NCBI GenBank assembly: GCA_009733575.1
Contig: ML769488.1
Coordinates: 124,001-188,000 of the forward strand
Reading direction: 5' to 3'
Length of the DNA stretch: 64,000 bases
DNA from: Gymnopus androsaceus JB14
Lineage: Eukaryota; Basidiomycota; Agaricomycetes; Agaricales; Omphalotaceae
Of the stretch, positions 25,797 to 36,280 are shown piece by piece. A program made the position numbers and the translations under genes. The notes beneath the pieces were generated by a model. The model did not search any database. It saw only the letters and a program-made list of their open reading frames with translations, and had not been told where the DNA came from. Numbering within the stretch: the stretch's first letter is position 1; every line of letters begins with the position of its first letter.

Positions 25797-26442
25797 CAGC
25801 TGGTTCATTAGGTATATTTTAATACAGCCCGATAAGTTCTTGAGAGTGTATTTTAATACCATGGATAAGTTATCCAGCCAAAAAAAAATATTGATACAGA
25901 GAGAACGAGAGCCTGTGGGAAAAAATGGACAATTTTTCCATGATTGCGTAGGTCACCTGCACCCAGCCCTAGCCCTACCTTGCATCCTAACCCTAACCCT
26001 GACTAATATTTTAACAGTGGGGGCAAGCCCCCACACCCCCATTATTATCCTCAACCCCTAAACCCTAACCACCCTAACCCTAACCTATGTTCACTGTTTG
26101 TTTGGCACTGTTTTGATCAGGTCTCTATGTTAGGGTAAGCACTTTGTGCTTACCCTAACAAGACCTGACCAAAACAGTGCTTATTACTATATTTGGTCAT
26201 AACCCTAATTTTAGATTAGGGTTAAGCGGAGGCACCACTGGAAAGAGGGAAAAAAATAAGGAGGTGTAGCTGTTTCTGTTTTTTCCCACAGCCCCTATTT
26301 CCCGAGATATTGCCCAATCTTATTAAACTATGGTTAGGGTTTATTAGGCAGTTATAGGTCATACAAGAACTTATCGGTGGTATTAAAATACACTCTCAAT
26401 AACTTATCAGGCTGTATTATAATACAGCTAGCTCCTCAGGTG
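25797..26442. mobile_element. Non-autonomous TIR element, copy A (646 bp), telomere-like interior
   Basis: Flanked by perfect 7-bp duplications CTCGAAG at 25790-25796 and 26443-26449. Ends CAGCTGG.../...CAGGTG with imperfect inverted repeats of about 60 bp containing TATTTTAATACAGCC and GAGAGTGTATTTTAATACC. The interior holds CCCTAA blocks (25965-26090), a central hairpin, and further TTAGGG words. No transposase. Removing the element plus one duplication rejoins the disrupted reading frame of the surrounding gene, which fixes the borders. Confidence 0.88.
26105..26180. repeat. Central hairpin of copy A
   Basis: Arms 26105-26142 and 26146-26180 pair over about 34 bases with a 3-nt loop (TTT), one G-T wobble and one 3-nt bulge. 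Each arm carries TTAGGGTAAGCAC or its complement. Conserved almost base for base in copy B at 54622-54696. Confidence 0.88.
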
Positions 26443-27368
26443 CTCGAAGAATTGTCTGGACTGGGGATAGCGGTAGTGGGTTCAGACAAGGAAGCAATAC
26501 TAGAGGGATCTGTTGAGTTGCCGGCTTTGCAATAATTATCAACCTCTTCCTTATGATCCTTTGCCCACAGAATGTGAGCAGCACTCCGGCGTGGCTTCAC
26601 CACACCCACACCAGTGAGACATGCACGTATGACTACATCTGGGGTCATTTTGAGTCCAGGTGTGTGCTTTGAGGTTGAAGTGCGGGCTGAAGCAGCTCAT
26701 GCCAATGGAACCAAGTCGCAAGTTGCTAAAAAGGAAAGCACATGCATGAGTCAATTGAGTAAGGTGATGATCAGTGCTGACTCACTTTTGCAAGCATCTC
26801 CTCCTTCACCCACTCCTTGTTCCTCTGCCTTACTGCCTCCTTGTAAGGGCCAGGTGGTAAAGGCTTTTCAAAATCAGGTTCTTCATCATTTACCTTCTCC
26901 AGGTCTTTATCACTTGGTTCTTTGTTCAGCAGCAAACTGGCAGGAAACCTCTTCAGGTAACGACAAATCACGTCACCAAGATAGGCATCCCAATCTGGAC
27001 CAGGATTTTTTGCGCTGTAAAAAGGTAGCTGCTCGAGTAACCACTTCTCCCTTTTGTTGACAAAGACCTTTTTCCCCATTGTCAAGAGTGCGGGCCAATC
27101 GACCAAAATCTAACAACTCTACTTATAAAAACCACAGCTAAAGATTCGGGCCCCACAAGGGATGAAACATCTGAGGTATTCCACACATCTCCAACCCTAT
27201 TTTCCCTTGCTCGATTGCAATCTATCCAGAATCTATCCCAGAGTGTCTAATTTTTCATTTTATTTGTAAAAACGCCCATCCCAGTTTTTTACCCAGAAAA
27301 TTACAAAACAATTTGTACAGTTTTTCTTATGATCTCTTCTCACAGTCCCCTCTGCTCTGAGAACAACC

Positions 27369-28133
27369 ATGGACCACTGCCGCTTCCATGCTAGGATTGA
27401 TGTCATTGACACTGGTAATTTTCCTTCACTTGCTGCTTTGACTCCGCTCACCAAGTCTAGACACTACTGTAGCTGATGTGACTGTTGAAGAACAAAATGG
27501 TAAGCTGCTTCCACTCCGTCTGGTTAATTTGCGCTTATCGCAAAATCCCAGGGTTCATCACTACAACTACAATAGTGAGGTCCCCAGCTCAATATTGCAC
27601 TACAGCGTCAACTCCTCCATCACCTGCTCCAATGGCCACCGCTGCTCCCCCTCCCACTCCAGTCAGCTCTCAGCATACTGGCTCTCATTATGCACAGACC
27701 ACTTTTTTTTTTTTCCAGTTTCCCCACTAGCCAGTAGGTCCCGGTCTGCACAAGCCAGTTTTGTTACATCGGCCACATCCAAGCATGCTCATTCCCGTGC
27801 CTCCATCTCTTCAACTTCCTCAGTGGCTGTGAGCACCTCCTCCACACTTCCATATCACCAGTATCCTGCTGGCATCCCACACTCCAATAGCATCACGCAG
27901 CCCATGCATACATTGCAAAAGTTCTATGTAGTTTTTGCTGGTACATGGGTGGGAATATTTGGCAATTGGTAGGCTCTGTAATTGCCTTTCATTATCATTG
28001 TCTAAAAAAGAATATGTGTTTCAGGTTTGATGAGGTTTTACGCTACACTCAAGGCATCTCTGGGTCACACCAATGTGGCTTCCGCACATTCAATGATGCT
28101 CTCGAAGCATATCGTGCGGCCTATGAGCACTGA
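27369..28133 (+). CDS. Repeat-associated protein with RNase H1 N-terminal (viroplasmin-like) domain
   Basis: The C-terminal 50 residues (KFYVVFAGTWVGIFGNW, then after an intron RFDEVLRYTQGISGSHQCG and TFNDALEAYRAAYEH) match the small domain that in RNase H1 binds RNA/DNA hybrids and in caulimoviruses forms viroplasmin. No catalytic RNase H domain follows. Introns: 27500-27551 (GTAAGC...CCCAG, 52 nt) and 27969-28024 (GTAGGC...TTCAG, 56 nt). Upstream is a Thr/Pro/Ser-rich linker. The 5' exon, from the ATG at 27369, is one base out of frame with the rest, and the frame shifts again around a T12 run near 27703-27715, so the copy may be decayed. Its start faces the 23636-27079 gene, with 290 bp between them serving both directions. 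Such single-domain genes are common in agaricomycete repeats. Confidence 0.6.
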
Positions 28134-28846
28134 GCGGGGAGCCCTTCTCTGAACCTCATTGGTCATGCCAAAGCATTGGGAAATGAAGAGGATGACTTGG
28201 ATGACTTGGCCGAACTTCTATCTAAACTTGATGTTTAGCTGATTTTAGTACATTCTTTTGCCCCAAAGTGGGTCTTTACAAATTTATATGGTTTGTCTGC
28301 CTACACAACATATCCAAACTGGGATTGAAATCCACTTAAGGAAACTGTAAATGTGAATCACCCATGACTATAAAATGGACAATCTATATCTCAATGATCT
28401 TCCTTAAAGTCAGTATGCTTGCAGATGCCTTGTACAGCCAGAATCTCTACTGGGGGCAGCGTAATACAACCTTGGAACCTAGGTCCTGTATTATCCACTG
28501 CTTATGGCCTTCCCGCAATGCAGCCACCCAGCTTGCACTCCAAACCCATGGATCGCAAACAAAGGGCCAGGCAAAAGCACTTGCCTTTGCCTACCGACTG
28601 TAAAATGCAGTCCCAAACCAAAAAATAATCACTCAGGTAATTTTCAGCAATCTCGATTCTCTGGCAAAACAATTTATATTAATCAACTCTGCCCCAGATC
28701 ATTCTCAGTGGTGCCTGGGTCTCTTTGCTCATTGTCTCCTTCACCTTGGATCTCCTGTTCATTGGGTCCTGCATCTGAGTGCACAGCAGTACTACTGTTA
28801 GTCATGTAGATGGGGAGAGTTGTCAATGCTACGGTTAAAAAATTAC
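28134..28846. other. Repeat-region spacer
   Basis: Between the convergent ends of the RNase H1-like gene and the minus-strand gene at 28847. The plus-strand ORFs here show no domain or splice structure. Confidence 0.35.
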
Positions 28847-29538
28847 TCATACGGAAGTTCCAATTAATCTTGCTGTCGTACTGTTGGGGTTGAACAGTTT
28901 GTCAAAACGAGGGTTGTGAATGAGCCAGATAACCCAATTCACAATTGCTAGATCTGACCTCCTGTCAATATTTGCCATCAAAAAAGACAATAAATACAGA
29001 CCCAGATTATCTCCTATGTTAGTGATTTGAATTGCTAAAATGCTCCACCCTCTGTATGCCTCCTTGTATACCTGCCCGAGAACCTCAATGAATTTGGTGA
29101 CACTGCTTGATAGCTCGAATACACATTGTAATTGAAAGTCCTGAATTGGGAAAGATTTATCCTTACCTTGGACCTTATTCTTGCCAGGTTGATGCTCAGA
29201 CTGTGTCCATTGCACACGCACACCTCCATGAAGTGTATATCTAGATTGATCTAGTGGAGAGCTAGTGAGGCTACAGGACAACGTAAATTGGGACTGAAAA
29301 TACATACCAATATCACCTGGCAAGGAAGGATAACAAATTTATTGAAAAACCGAGGGACCATTGCACCAGACACTCTTGGATTAATGCCATCCAATCCGAT
29401 GTCAGAGTACATTGTGAGTGCAGTTTCTGAGGTCATGATTAGTACAATGAGGGTTTTTGTACTCATTCTCACCAATGTACCAGCCATTTGTTGTGATTCG
29501 CCTAGACTATTGGCAGTCTTGCCTATCTTCCACGCCAT
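28847..29538 (-). CDS. Hypothetical repeat-region protein
   Basis: Not recognised. ATG at 29538 opens MAWKIGKTANSLGESQQMAG with a possible hydrophobic helix (TLIVLIMTSETALTMYSDIG), then a second reading block ends at 28847, containing WTQSEHQPGKNKVQGKDKSF, FIEVLGQVYKEAYRGWSILA and VNWVIWLIHNPRFDKLFNPN. An intron between about 29310 and 29260 joins them, with donor GTATGT and candidate acceptors CTGTAG or CACTAG; I cannot choose between these. The second block is hydrophobic and aromatic-rich and may contain a membrane-associated helix. Neighbours are transposon-associated genes, so it is probably element-borne. Whether it is functional is unknown. Confidence 0.4.
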
Positions 29539-29859
29539 CTTCTATCTAGTGCATCTGAACTGGGCTATCTGGGCCAAAAAAAAATCCACCCCCCAAAAAA
29601 CGGTCAAAAAGACACTCCACAAGAGTCCACATTGAGTTAGCAACATGGGCAAACCAGGGCATTGCATGGTTACACTGCCTAACTTGTTAGACTACAGGTT
29701 CTCTGCTCAGGGGAGTGCAGATGGTGGTATCAGTCAAGCATGAAATTGGTCAAACAGTGCAGAATTCCTGCATACCCACATTCCAACAATGGGCCAGGTA
29801 AAATCATCTTTGCCTAATTACACAGGATCCCCACTCCCCAAATACCCCTCACACTGACC

Positions 29860-30378
29860 ATGTCTGAGAGCGCCTCTAAACCCATTGCAAAAGGTGTTGC
29901 TCCCCCAGGAAGGTCCCCTGCACGCCTCACCGAGCCATTTAACAAAATCACTCAAGCCAATATTCTGTCCTATATCCAAAAGGACTTCAATGAGGAATAT
30001 CTTACCTGGCATGGCAGTGATGATCATGACATTGCCCTCAATGAATATGATACACCATCCTGGAGCAATATACAATGTCAGTGAGTGAACTGTGGTCTTT
30101 AAGCTCCTACTCACCTACCCTCAGTGGTGCGAAGCACCGAGCATGGTTGCTTATGTGGTGCCGCATGCCTGACTTTCACAAGAGTGCAAGTACAGACGCG
30201 CCTTATGCAAATTGATGACCAAATCAGTGCCGGGGAGCTTCACTGGGCTCAGCTTGAGGACACCTTGCGTATTGCTCAACAAGAACATACTGATGCAAGT
30301 GAGGAGTTGCATAGGCTTAGGAAGGCCCGAGATGAATTGGAAAGCCTTCTCCTTATTGCTTGCAACAGACTTCTGTAG
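29860..30378 (+). pseudogene. Repeat-associated coiled-coil protein gene, frameshifted
   Basis: ATG 29860 begins MSESASKPIAKGVAPPGRSP, followed by FNKITQANILSYIQKDFNEE. An intron with donor GTGAGT (about 30079) and acceptor CCCTCAG (about 30124) leads to GAKHRAWLLMWCRMPDFHKS. At about 30205 the frame moves by one into LMQIDDQISAGELHWAQLED, TLRIAQQEHTDASEELHRLR and KARDELESLL, a coiled coil of about 50 residues, ending at 30378. The shift means the copy is probably not functional. Architecture (basic disordered N-terminus, short aromatic middle, C-terminal coil) recurs in the gene at 46636, suggesting paralogous cargo of the same element type. No enzymatic motif. Confidence 0.5.
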
Positions 30379-30513
30379 ACTGGTGTTTGTAGTAGGCTAG
30401 CATTTGTATGCCAAGTGAAATTAGTCGCAGGGTCGGCATGGGGCCCGGCACCAGATCAGCTATATATGAGCACTAAGCGTGTTTTGAGACTCATTTTTTT
30501 GCCCCATCTACCT

Positions 30514-31154
30514 ATGACAACCACCACTATTGAGTTCAAGGCTGAAAATGAGCTTGCTGAGGTTGAAGCTATCCTCACGGGAGCACAAGAGGAATTTGCC
30601 GACACTAGTTGGGACAAAGTCACCAATCAGTGGACGTTGGGATGGGAGGAGGCTAGGGAGAAGAACAACTGGGAGAATTGCACTGGGCTTCCTACCCAGT
30701 GGGCCACATGAGCTCACCTCAAGTTCTGGGGTAAAACCAAGAACCCACAGGATAGCCAACCAGTTGAGGACTGCTGTTCTCATTGTAACAGAATCCTGAG
30801 GGATGTTTGCATGGATTTGACATCCACTCTAGCCAATCATGATGATTGCGACGGATGCAATACCAGCCTTGATCACCTGGATAATGCCACTTGGGCTAGC
30901 GTGCAGAGTGTGTACCTGTGCATTCCATTATGAACATCACTAACTTCCACGCAGTGTTTTGCTGCAGTGAGACGGCACAGGACAGCTACAACATTGGGCC
31001 CACTTTTACCAGGAACCAGGTTATTGCACGTGCTGCCGATGTTGAGAGGACTGGGATGGAGAAATCCAACCACATTCGATGCCTATACAACCTCATGGAC
31101 AGGCTGTCTACTAAGATTACCCTGTTGATGGATATCCGGAGTGTTCTGGTATGA
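30514..31154 (+). pseudogene. Repeat-associated protein gene with in-frame stop
   Basis: From ATG 30514 (MTTTTIEFKAENELAEVEAI, acidic, coil-like), through WDKVTNQWTLGWEEAREKNN to a TGA near 30709, after which the same frame reopens with LKFWGKTKNPQDSQPVED. It then passes a Cys-rich block, CCSHCNRI...DDCDGCNTS, resembling a paired CxxC knuckle. A GT-AG intron (about 30907-30954, acceptor CACGCAG) joins VFCCSETAQDSYNIGPTFTR and the C-terminal helix NHIRCLYNLMDRLSTKITLL, ending at 31154. Either the TGA is a mutation or a small intron is missed. Function unknown; position and orientation place it with the coiled-coil gene just upstream. Confidence 0.45.
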
Positions 31155-32172
31155 GAAGTGGGTGAATTGGTGGATACTTGAACAGACTTGGATGATTTGC
31201 TGCTGATTGTTGAAGCACATTTCGATTAGCCTTCTGTCTGTATCGAGCTTCTGTTCGTAATTGAGAATGCACTGAGTAGAAACAAATAATAACTCCAACC
31301 AGTTCCAGCTGGATTTTCCAATAGATTGGTTTACTGAATGCTCCGAAAGCAACTTTGAGTTTGAATAGACACCCCCAAATCCTTGGTGCTTCTTCACTCA
31401 CTGCTGGGCGCTTCTGCACTTGGACATTGTGAACAACAACTCCCTCAAATGTCCCACCAATTATCTAGGTGTCAGCTGGTGGTATATAGTACTTATGCAA
31501 TGTGTGAAGATATAAATCAAATCCATTTATGCTAAGACCTACGCAATGTAACTCGACAAGTAGATTTTGTACCACAACTGCACCAAGGTTGTTGAAGACG
31601 AAGGGCCCCAGGGAGACATATGCATTGTGCTAGTCTCAGACTCGGGGAAAATGGTGCCATGATATATCACCTAATGCTCCATGAGAAATTTCACACTTCC
31701 AAAAACATGCTTTCATGATACTCGAAGTAAAGTCATTATTGGGAACCAGTTTTGGTTGTCCAAAAAGCTGGTCCGCTTAACCTTTTCAACCACAGCAATC
31801 TGTAGCTCCAAGGAAGTGGTTAGTCATTCCAACTATTTTTGACTCAAAATTTCTGTGCAAAATGCTACAGTTGCAAAGTTATTAACAAAAAGGCTTTCCG
31901 AGCTCACTAAGTAATGTCCCGAAAAAGGTAATTGATCTCTATCACCTTGGCTTCACTCATGCCATGGCCATGTAAATATTGTTCAGCAGCAGCTAAGCAA
32001 GAAGCCAACCGACTGAAAAGTCTGCAGCACTACCATAGGTATGCGTCACTACACTGTGTATTTGCTTTAAACTAACTATTCCTTGAATAGGAATAAGGAT
32101 GTCATCAATACCCAAAGATGTCTCCCTCAGTGAGACAAGGAGCAGCGGCCCACCAGTCCACCCCTAATTATT
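31155..32172. other. Repeat-region spacer
   Basis: About 1 kb without a supportable gene. Overlapping minus-strand ORFs at 31419-31083 show no domain. Confidence 0.35.
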
Positions 32173-32684
32173 TTGAAAACCAAGAAACCGGATGGCGTGG
32201 ATGCAAACCGCAACCACATTGAGTGTGTTTGGTACCTTGCATCCCATTCTTCCAGTGCTTACTTTTGTGGAGATGGACCCCTGTTGATAAGCCATTGCAC
32301 TTTTATACAAGGCATCTACACGATCTCAGGGTCCTGCTTTCAAAGAAATTTGCAGAGGCTGGCACAGACTGTTCATGGCAAGATTACATTTGCATGCTGT
32401 ATGGACAGTTTGTGGAAGCACTTGCCATGGGAGAAACCTTTCATTACCTGGATCCTTTCATGGAATACCTCAATGAAATACAGACTTTTGCTGAGCGGCA
32501 GGTTCATCATGGTATTCTCAATATAGCGGGCGTTGGCAATGAGTTAGCGGAATGCAACAAGTTTCTCAGGATGTTGCGAGGCGTAGTCCTAGCCATCAAA
32601 CAGTTGCAATTATGCCATCTTGAGGGTGATTTGGAGAGTGCTTTCAATAATAATAGGCTTTGTTTTCAGCGGTCAAACCCTTGA
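32173..32684 (+). pseudogene. Repeat-associated gene fragment
   Basis: Two overlapping frames, KTKKPDGVDANRNHIECVW... then, after a one-base shift near 32275, DKPLHFYTRHLHDLRVLLSK, CSWQDYICMLYGQFVEALAM and MEYLNEIQTFAERQVHHGIL, ending 32684. The second part is helical and may form a coil. No catalytic motif and no recognised family. It ends about 50 bases before the break point of the 269-bp gypsy-derived fragment. Confidence 0.4.
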
Positions 32685-32736
32685 CAATACAATATGCGAT
32701 TCTAGTAGCATTACAACTTGAGACAAAACACAATAG

Positions 32737-33005
32737 CGACAATCCAGAGCAGATGATGGGCAATGTAGCGATAATAATGATGACAATACTGTGAGATGAC
32801 TACTAAGAGTCCGATTCCACCCCCCCACTTTTCAAGAGCCCCATTTGCACTTGATGTGTAGTATTAATGGCTGCATGCATCATATGTGTGAATGTCCTCG
32901 AATGTGTGAGTTGACAGCTAGGGGAAGGACTGGTCTTTGCAAATAGAGCCTGAACCTCAGTGTGGAGGCTTTTCAATTGTTGCATATGATTGCTGAGAGG
33001 TATAT
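32737..33005 (-). repeat. Truncated copy of the gypsy 5' internal region, outside the 3' LTR
   Basis: Nearly identical to 44279-44547, the first 269 bases inside the 5' LTR of the gypsy element, including the same short ORF start MQQLKSLHTEVQALFAK. Here it lies beyond the 3' LTR, where host flank is expected, and breaks off at 32737. Confidence 0.85.
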
Positions 33006-34434
33006 TGTTAGAACCATGCTGGTTTAGAATACTAGTTACTATAAGTAGTACTTATGGTAGTTGAAATAAATGTATTGGATTGCCTATTCAGTTAATAGAC
33101 AATGTCAAGGGTGTACCGTCATGTGCAGACCTCAAATGGTAATGTTATTGAGCTTATATAGAGCTCGGAGATTAGCTAATAAGTGGTTATTATTGTAATG
33201 GATACAACAATGGTGAATATATGCACCTATATGCGGTTGCAAAGAGTATGATTGGCGTTAACGGAATGTATTGTTGAGTTTCGGTCACATGCCAAGGTGT
33301 TTAATGCGTTGAAATGGCTTACACACGTTGGTACGCATTGTTGATGGTAAATCAAAGAGTTACCAACAGTATTAGCAGTTAAAAGTATTTGGGAATATAA
33401 ATGGGTCACGAGTATGAGTACCGGGGAGGTTAGCGATGGTGTAAGAAACGGTACTACGGACAAAAGGGGACGTCCTTAATGGGCCTTATTCATGAGGCCG
33501 GATTAGTATGTAACTAATCTTGTTAGGTACGTTAATTACGGGTTGCCGTAATTACGTGATGTGTTTAATGGGTTCACGACGAGGCGGTTAGTCGTCGATT
33601 AGTGGTATTGAGGACAAGGGATCGTTTGTAGATGGCTCGGGGGCAACATTGAGGGTAATGATAAGCAGAGGAGTTGTTGGGATGACGTTCAAGTCCAACG
33701 GTATTGAGCGGTTTGGATTAGTGGTTGGTTGACGTCGTTAGGTACGTTAATTACGTGTTGCCGTAATTATATTGTATACTAACGGTTAACGACGAGACGA
33801 TTGGTCGTCTACTAGTCGTACTGAGGACAATGAGTCATCTGGAGGTTGCTTGAGAGCAATGTCGAAGATATCTGGAAGCGAAGGAGTTGTCCAGACGATG
33901 TCCAAATCTAATGGTGTAAACCGAGTTAGATTAGTGTTACGAAAATTAGTAATTAGGCATGTTGATTGCGGGATGCGATCAAGATCGGATTTAATGGATC
34001 AATGAGTTATATTGATCAACATCAAAGCGTAGTTACGGAGCGTCGAGGACGCTCTACGTGTAAGTAAACGGAATTTATCAAGAAAGATGAGATACGTAGC
34101 GAGACAGTAAGTAAGCAAAAATAGTAGAACTGGGGTCAGAGAGCCCAGTTCCTGCTGCTTTTATAGCAGTCCGGATTTCTAAATACAGACGTAATTACGG
34201 TACGTAGTTACGGTATATTCGAGAATGTTCCTAGTTCGAGAACGTTCCGTTAGCCTTAGTTACGGCTAAACGGCACAGGTAATTACGGTATCGACGCGTC
34301 GTAATAGTGTTTTGACGCGTCGTACTGGTACTTTGACGCGTTATAGAGCGTTTCGTGGACTATCCATGCATTAGTAAGTGTAGTAAGTGTAGTATAGTAT
34401 AGAATGGGAAAAACAACGGGGCCGGGTCGTAACA
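33006..34434 (-). repeat. 3' LTR of the gypsy element, 1429 bp
   Basis: Begins (minus strand) TGTTACGACCCGGCC next to a G7 polypurine tract and ends GGTTCTAACA. It aligns over its length with 44548-45959. Differences are mostly CG against TG or CA. It keeps about 29 bases (34160-34190) missing from the other LTR and lacks an 11-base GACGTC-repeat insertion. Confidence 0.93.
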
Positions 34435-34445
34435 TTACCCCCCCG
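34435..34445 (-). promoter_or_regulatory. Polypurine tract of the gypsy element
   Basis: Minus-strand CGGGGGGGTAA immediately before the 3' LTR start TGTTACG, the place expected for plus-strand DNA priming. Assigned by position and composition. Confidence 0.7.
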
Positions 34446-34770
34446 TTAGGTCTGAACCCTGTGAAGACTACGGACTCCAGGGTTTCCGGTCAGATCGCAT
34501 GTAATTTAAGTCGTTATTAATCTAATAACAGCTGAGTCCCTTTAATATAACCTTGTAGCGTTTGAATTCCCTGTTATTACGATTTTTAGTTCTAATGCGT
34601 CCTCGCATTTTTCCCGTACTGGGTAAGATTTCGAGCATGAGAAATTGGACAATGTCCTTCTACTTTTCATGCTCAGTGGTGGTGTAGGCAGCAAGGAACG
34701 TTGCTGCTGGGTTTAAAAGCCAGGTAAAATTTTCCCAAAACCTCATTCCTCAATTCTCAACACATTCACA

Positions 34771-36219
34771 ATGGTTTCTCCTAGCTCTCTTCGTTCTGCC
34801 ACTCGTGCTCATAACGGCGTGCGCCACCCGGCCATGCCCCCTCAGCCACCCACCGAGGCTGCACTTCGAGCCACAATTTCTTGTTTGGAATCGTACGTTA
34901 TTCCTTATCTCTCTATCTTATTTTTCTTAATCCCGTTTTTTCAGGGAGAAGGCCGAATTGGGTCGTAAGGTTGCTTCCCAGGCCAATGAATTGGTCGAGG
35001 TACGCGGTATTCTTGCCGAGTCCCTGAACGTTATTGCAACTCGCTTTGCTGAGTTGGAAAGGTAAGTTTAATCCTTAACGTTCTTGCTTATTTTTAATTT
35101 GTTTGTAGGCAGACTGCGGTCCTGGAGGCCGCACACAGGATCAACAATGCTCAACTTGAGCATCTTCAGGTACGTCAACGATACCAATGCTTTTGAGGTT
35201 GAACACCTCCTTAGCAAATTGAGTATTGCTGATGAGGTGATCCTCGGGTTCCGAGAGGCATTTTCCAACGTGGAAGAACACGTTGTCGAGATGGAGACGT
35301 ACGTAGTCGTTTCTTATTCATCGCTAGAATTATTCCTGACTTGCTTTGGAACCATTTTTTAGACTATTCGAGGAGCGTAATCATCATGAGTCCCATGTAT
35401 CTTAAGTAATCATCGTTAACTCAAACTTATTCTTTGTCCTACAGAAATTGCCGAACTTAAGGCTGAAAAGGAGTCGATCATCAACGACCTTGTCCAGACA
35501 TTCCAGGTGAATGTCTCGTTGCGTTCCTCCCTTCGACAAGGCGTATTGCGATGTGGGTGACTTGGCCACGTCCGCACTATTGGCCCATCACGCTGACCTC
35601 GAACGCCCCTTGTGAGTCATCATGCACAACGTTACCGTTGCTCATTGTGGCTTTCAAGACGCTTCGCCAGTTTGCTAATCGAGGCTGATACTCCGGAACT
35701 CGAAGCACTGCTCGAGTCTGTTAGCCGTCCCTTGGAGTCGAATCTCCTTTTCTTTCACGAGATCCTCAGGGCACGTGGCGTGTTGAAGCAATCGTACCCT
35801 TTCAACAGTGATTTGGTGGCCCATTGTGCCCTTCGTAGGTTCCTACGTTGGATTCCATGGTGCTCGGGCACATGATCTGGTGCGTTTACGCTTTCTCTAT
35901 TGGCAACCCCAAACTGATATCAATTTTTTCCATTTACAGTTGTCCTTTCCCTCCTTCCACAATGACCGATTCTCCAGTTCCCGTTCATGGGCACATTGCC
36001 CCTCCTTCGAGTCCGGCACTCTCCTCTCTATCCACCAATGATTCCCTTCCCGACCTTATTCCACTCTCGGATTCGTCCTCGAGTTCCGTGTCCTCCAAAC
36101 GATCCTCGGAGGAGATGGAAAAAGGTATGGAGGAGGATTGGAGCATTGTGGACAATAAACGTCCCAAGCTTCGAGCACCTTTTGTAACCGTAAATGTAGG
36201 CTGGTCCACCATCCCTTAG
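34771..36219 (+). CDS. Antisense multi-intron coiled-coil gene inside the gypsy element
   Basis: Runs opposite to gag-pol, between pol and the 3' LTR. ATG 34771 (MVSPSSLRSATRAHNGVRHP) is preceded by TTTAAAAG at about 34709. Exons and introns are visible: donor GTACGT after ATISCLES (34892) to acceptor TTTTCAG (34944); GTAAGT (35062) to TTTGTAG (35108); GTACGT (35300) to TTTTTAG (35362); GTATCT (35389) to CTACAG (35445). Coding segments such as KAELGRKVASQANELVEVRG, LAESLNVIATRFAELER and VLEAAHRINNAQLEHLQ form a long coiled coil. The last exon holds MTDSPVPVHGHIAPPSSPAL, a Ser-rich tract and WSIVDNKRPKLRAPF, a possible nuclear signal. Small frame conflicts near 35170-35200 and 35445 suggest decay. 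Function unknown. Confidence 0.6.
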
Positions 36220-36280
36220 TATCAATTGCGTATTATTAGTCGTTCTTTTAATGTAATAATGATTTTTTGTGTGCAGTCTT

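Larger units (their letters stand above)
23636..27079 (-). pseudogene. Repeat-associated multi-exon gene interrupted by a MITE
   Basis: A member of a family I associate with transposon-rich agaricomycete regions; function unknown. The first exon (ATG 27079 to 26786) encodes MGKKVFVNKREKWLLEQLPF and a basic helix-rich segment. A clear intron (26785-26726, GTGAGT...TTTTTAG) leads to QLATWFHWHE and later RRSAAHILWAKDHKEEV. The chain is then split by a 646-bp TIR element, continues at about 25790 through MELKVSSLTT and a Lys-rich run, then a Pro/Thr/Ser-rich region (24997-24092), and ends in FSINGIVSIVAALAWWRE and GELNKQ. Several one-base shifts break it, for example near 26700-26650. The basic N-terminus and proline-rich middle suggest a nuclear DNA- or RNA-binding role, but that is inference. 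Head-to-head with the RNase H1-like gene at 27369. Confidence 0.6.

Noticed and set aside
25965..26090. CCCTAA repeats as a telomere or subtelomere
   Set aside because: Short, interrupted and inside defined TIR elements with target duplications; the same words recur at 49.7 and 54.7 kb. Interstitial, not a chromosome end.
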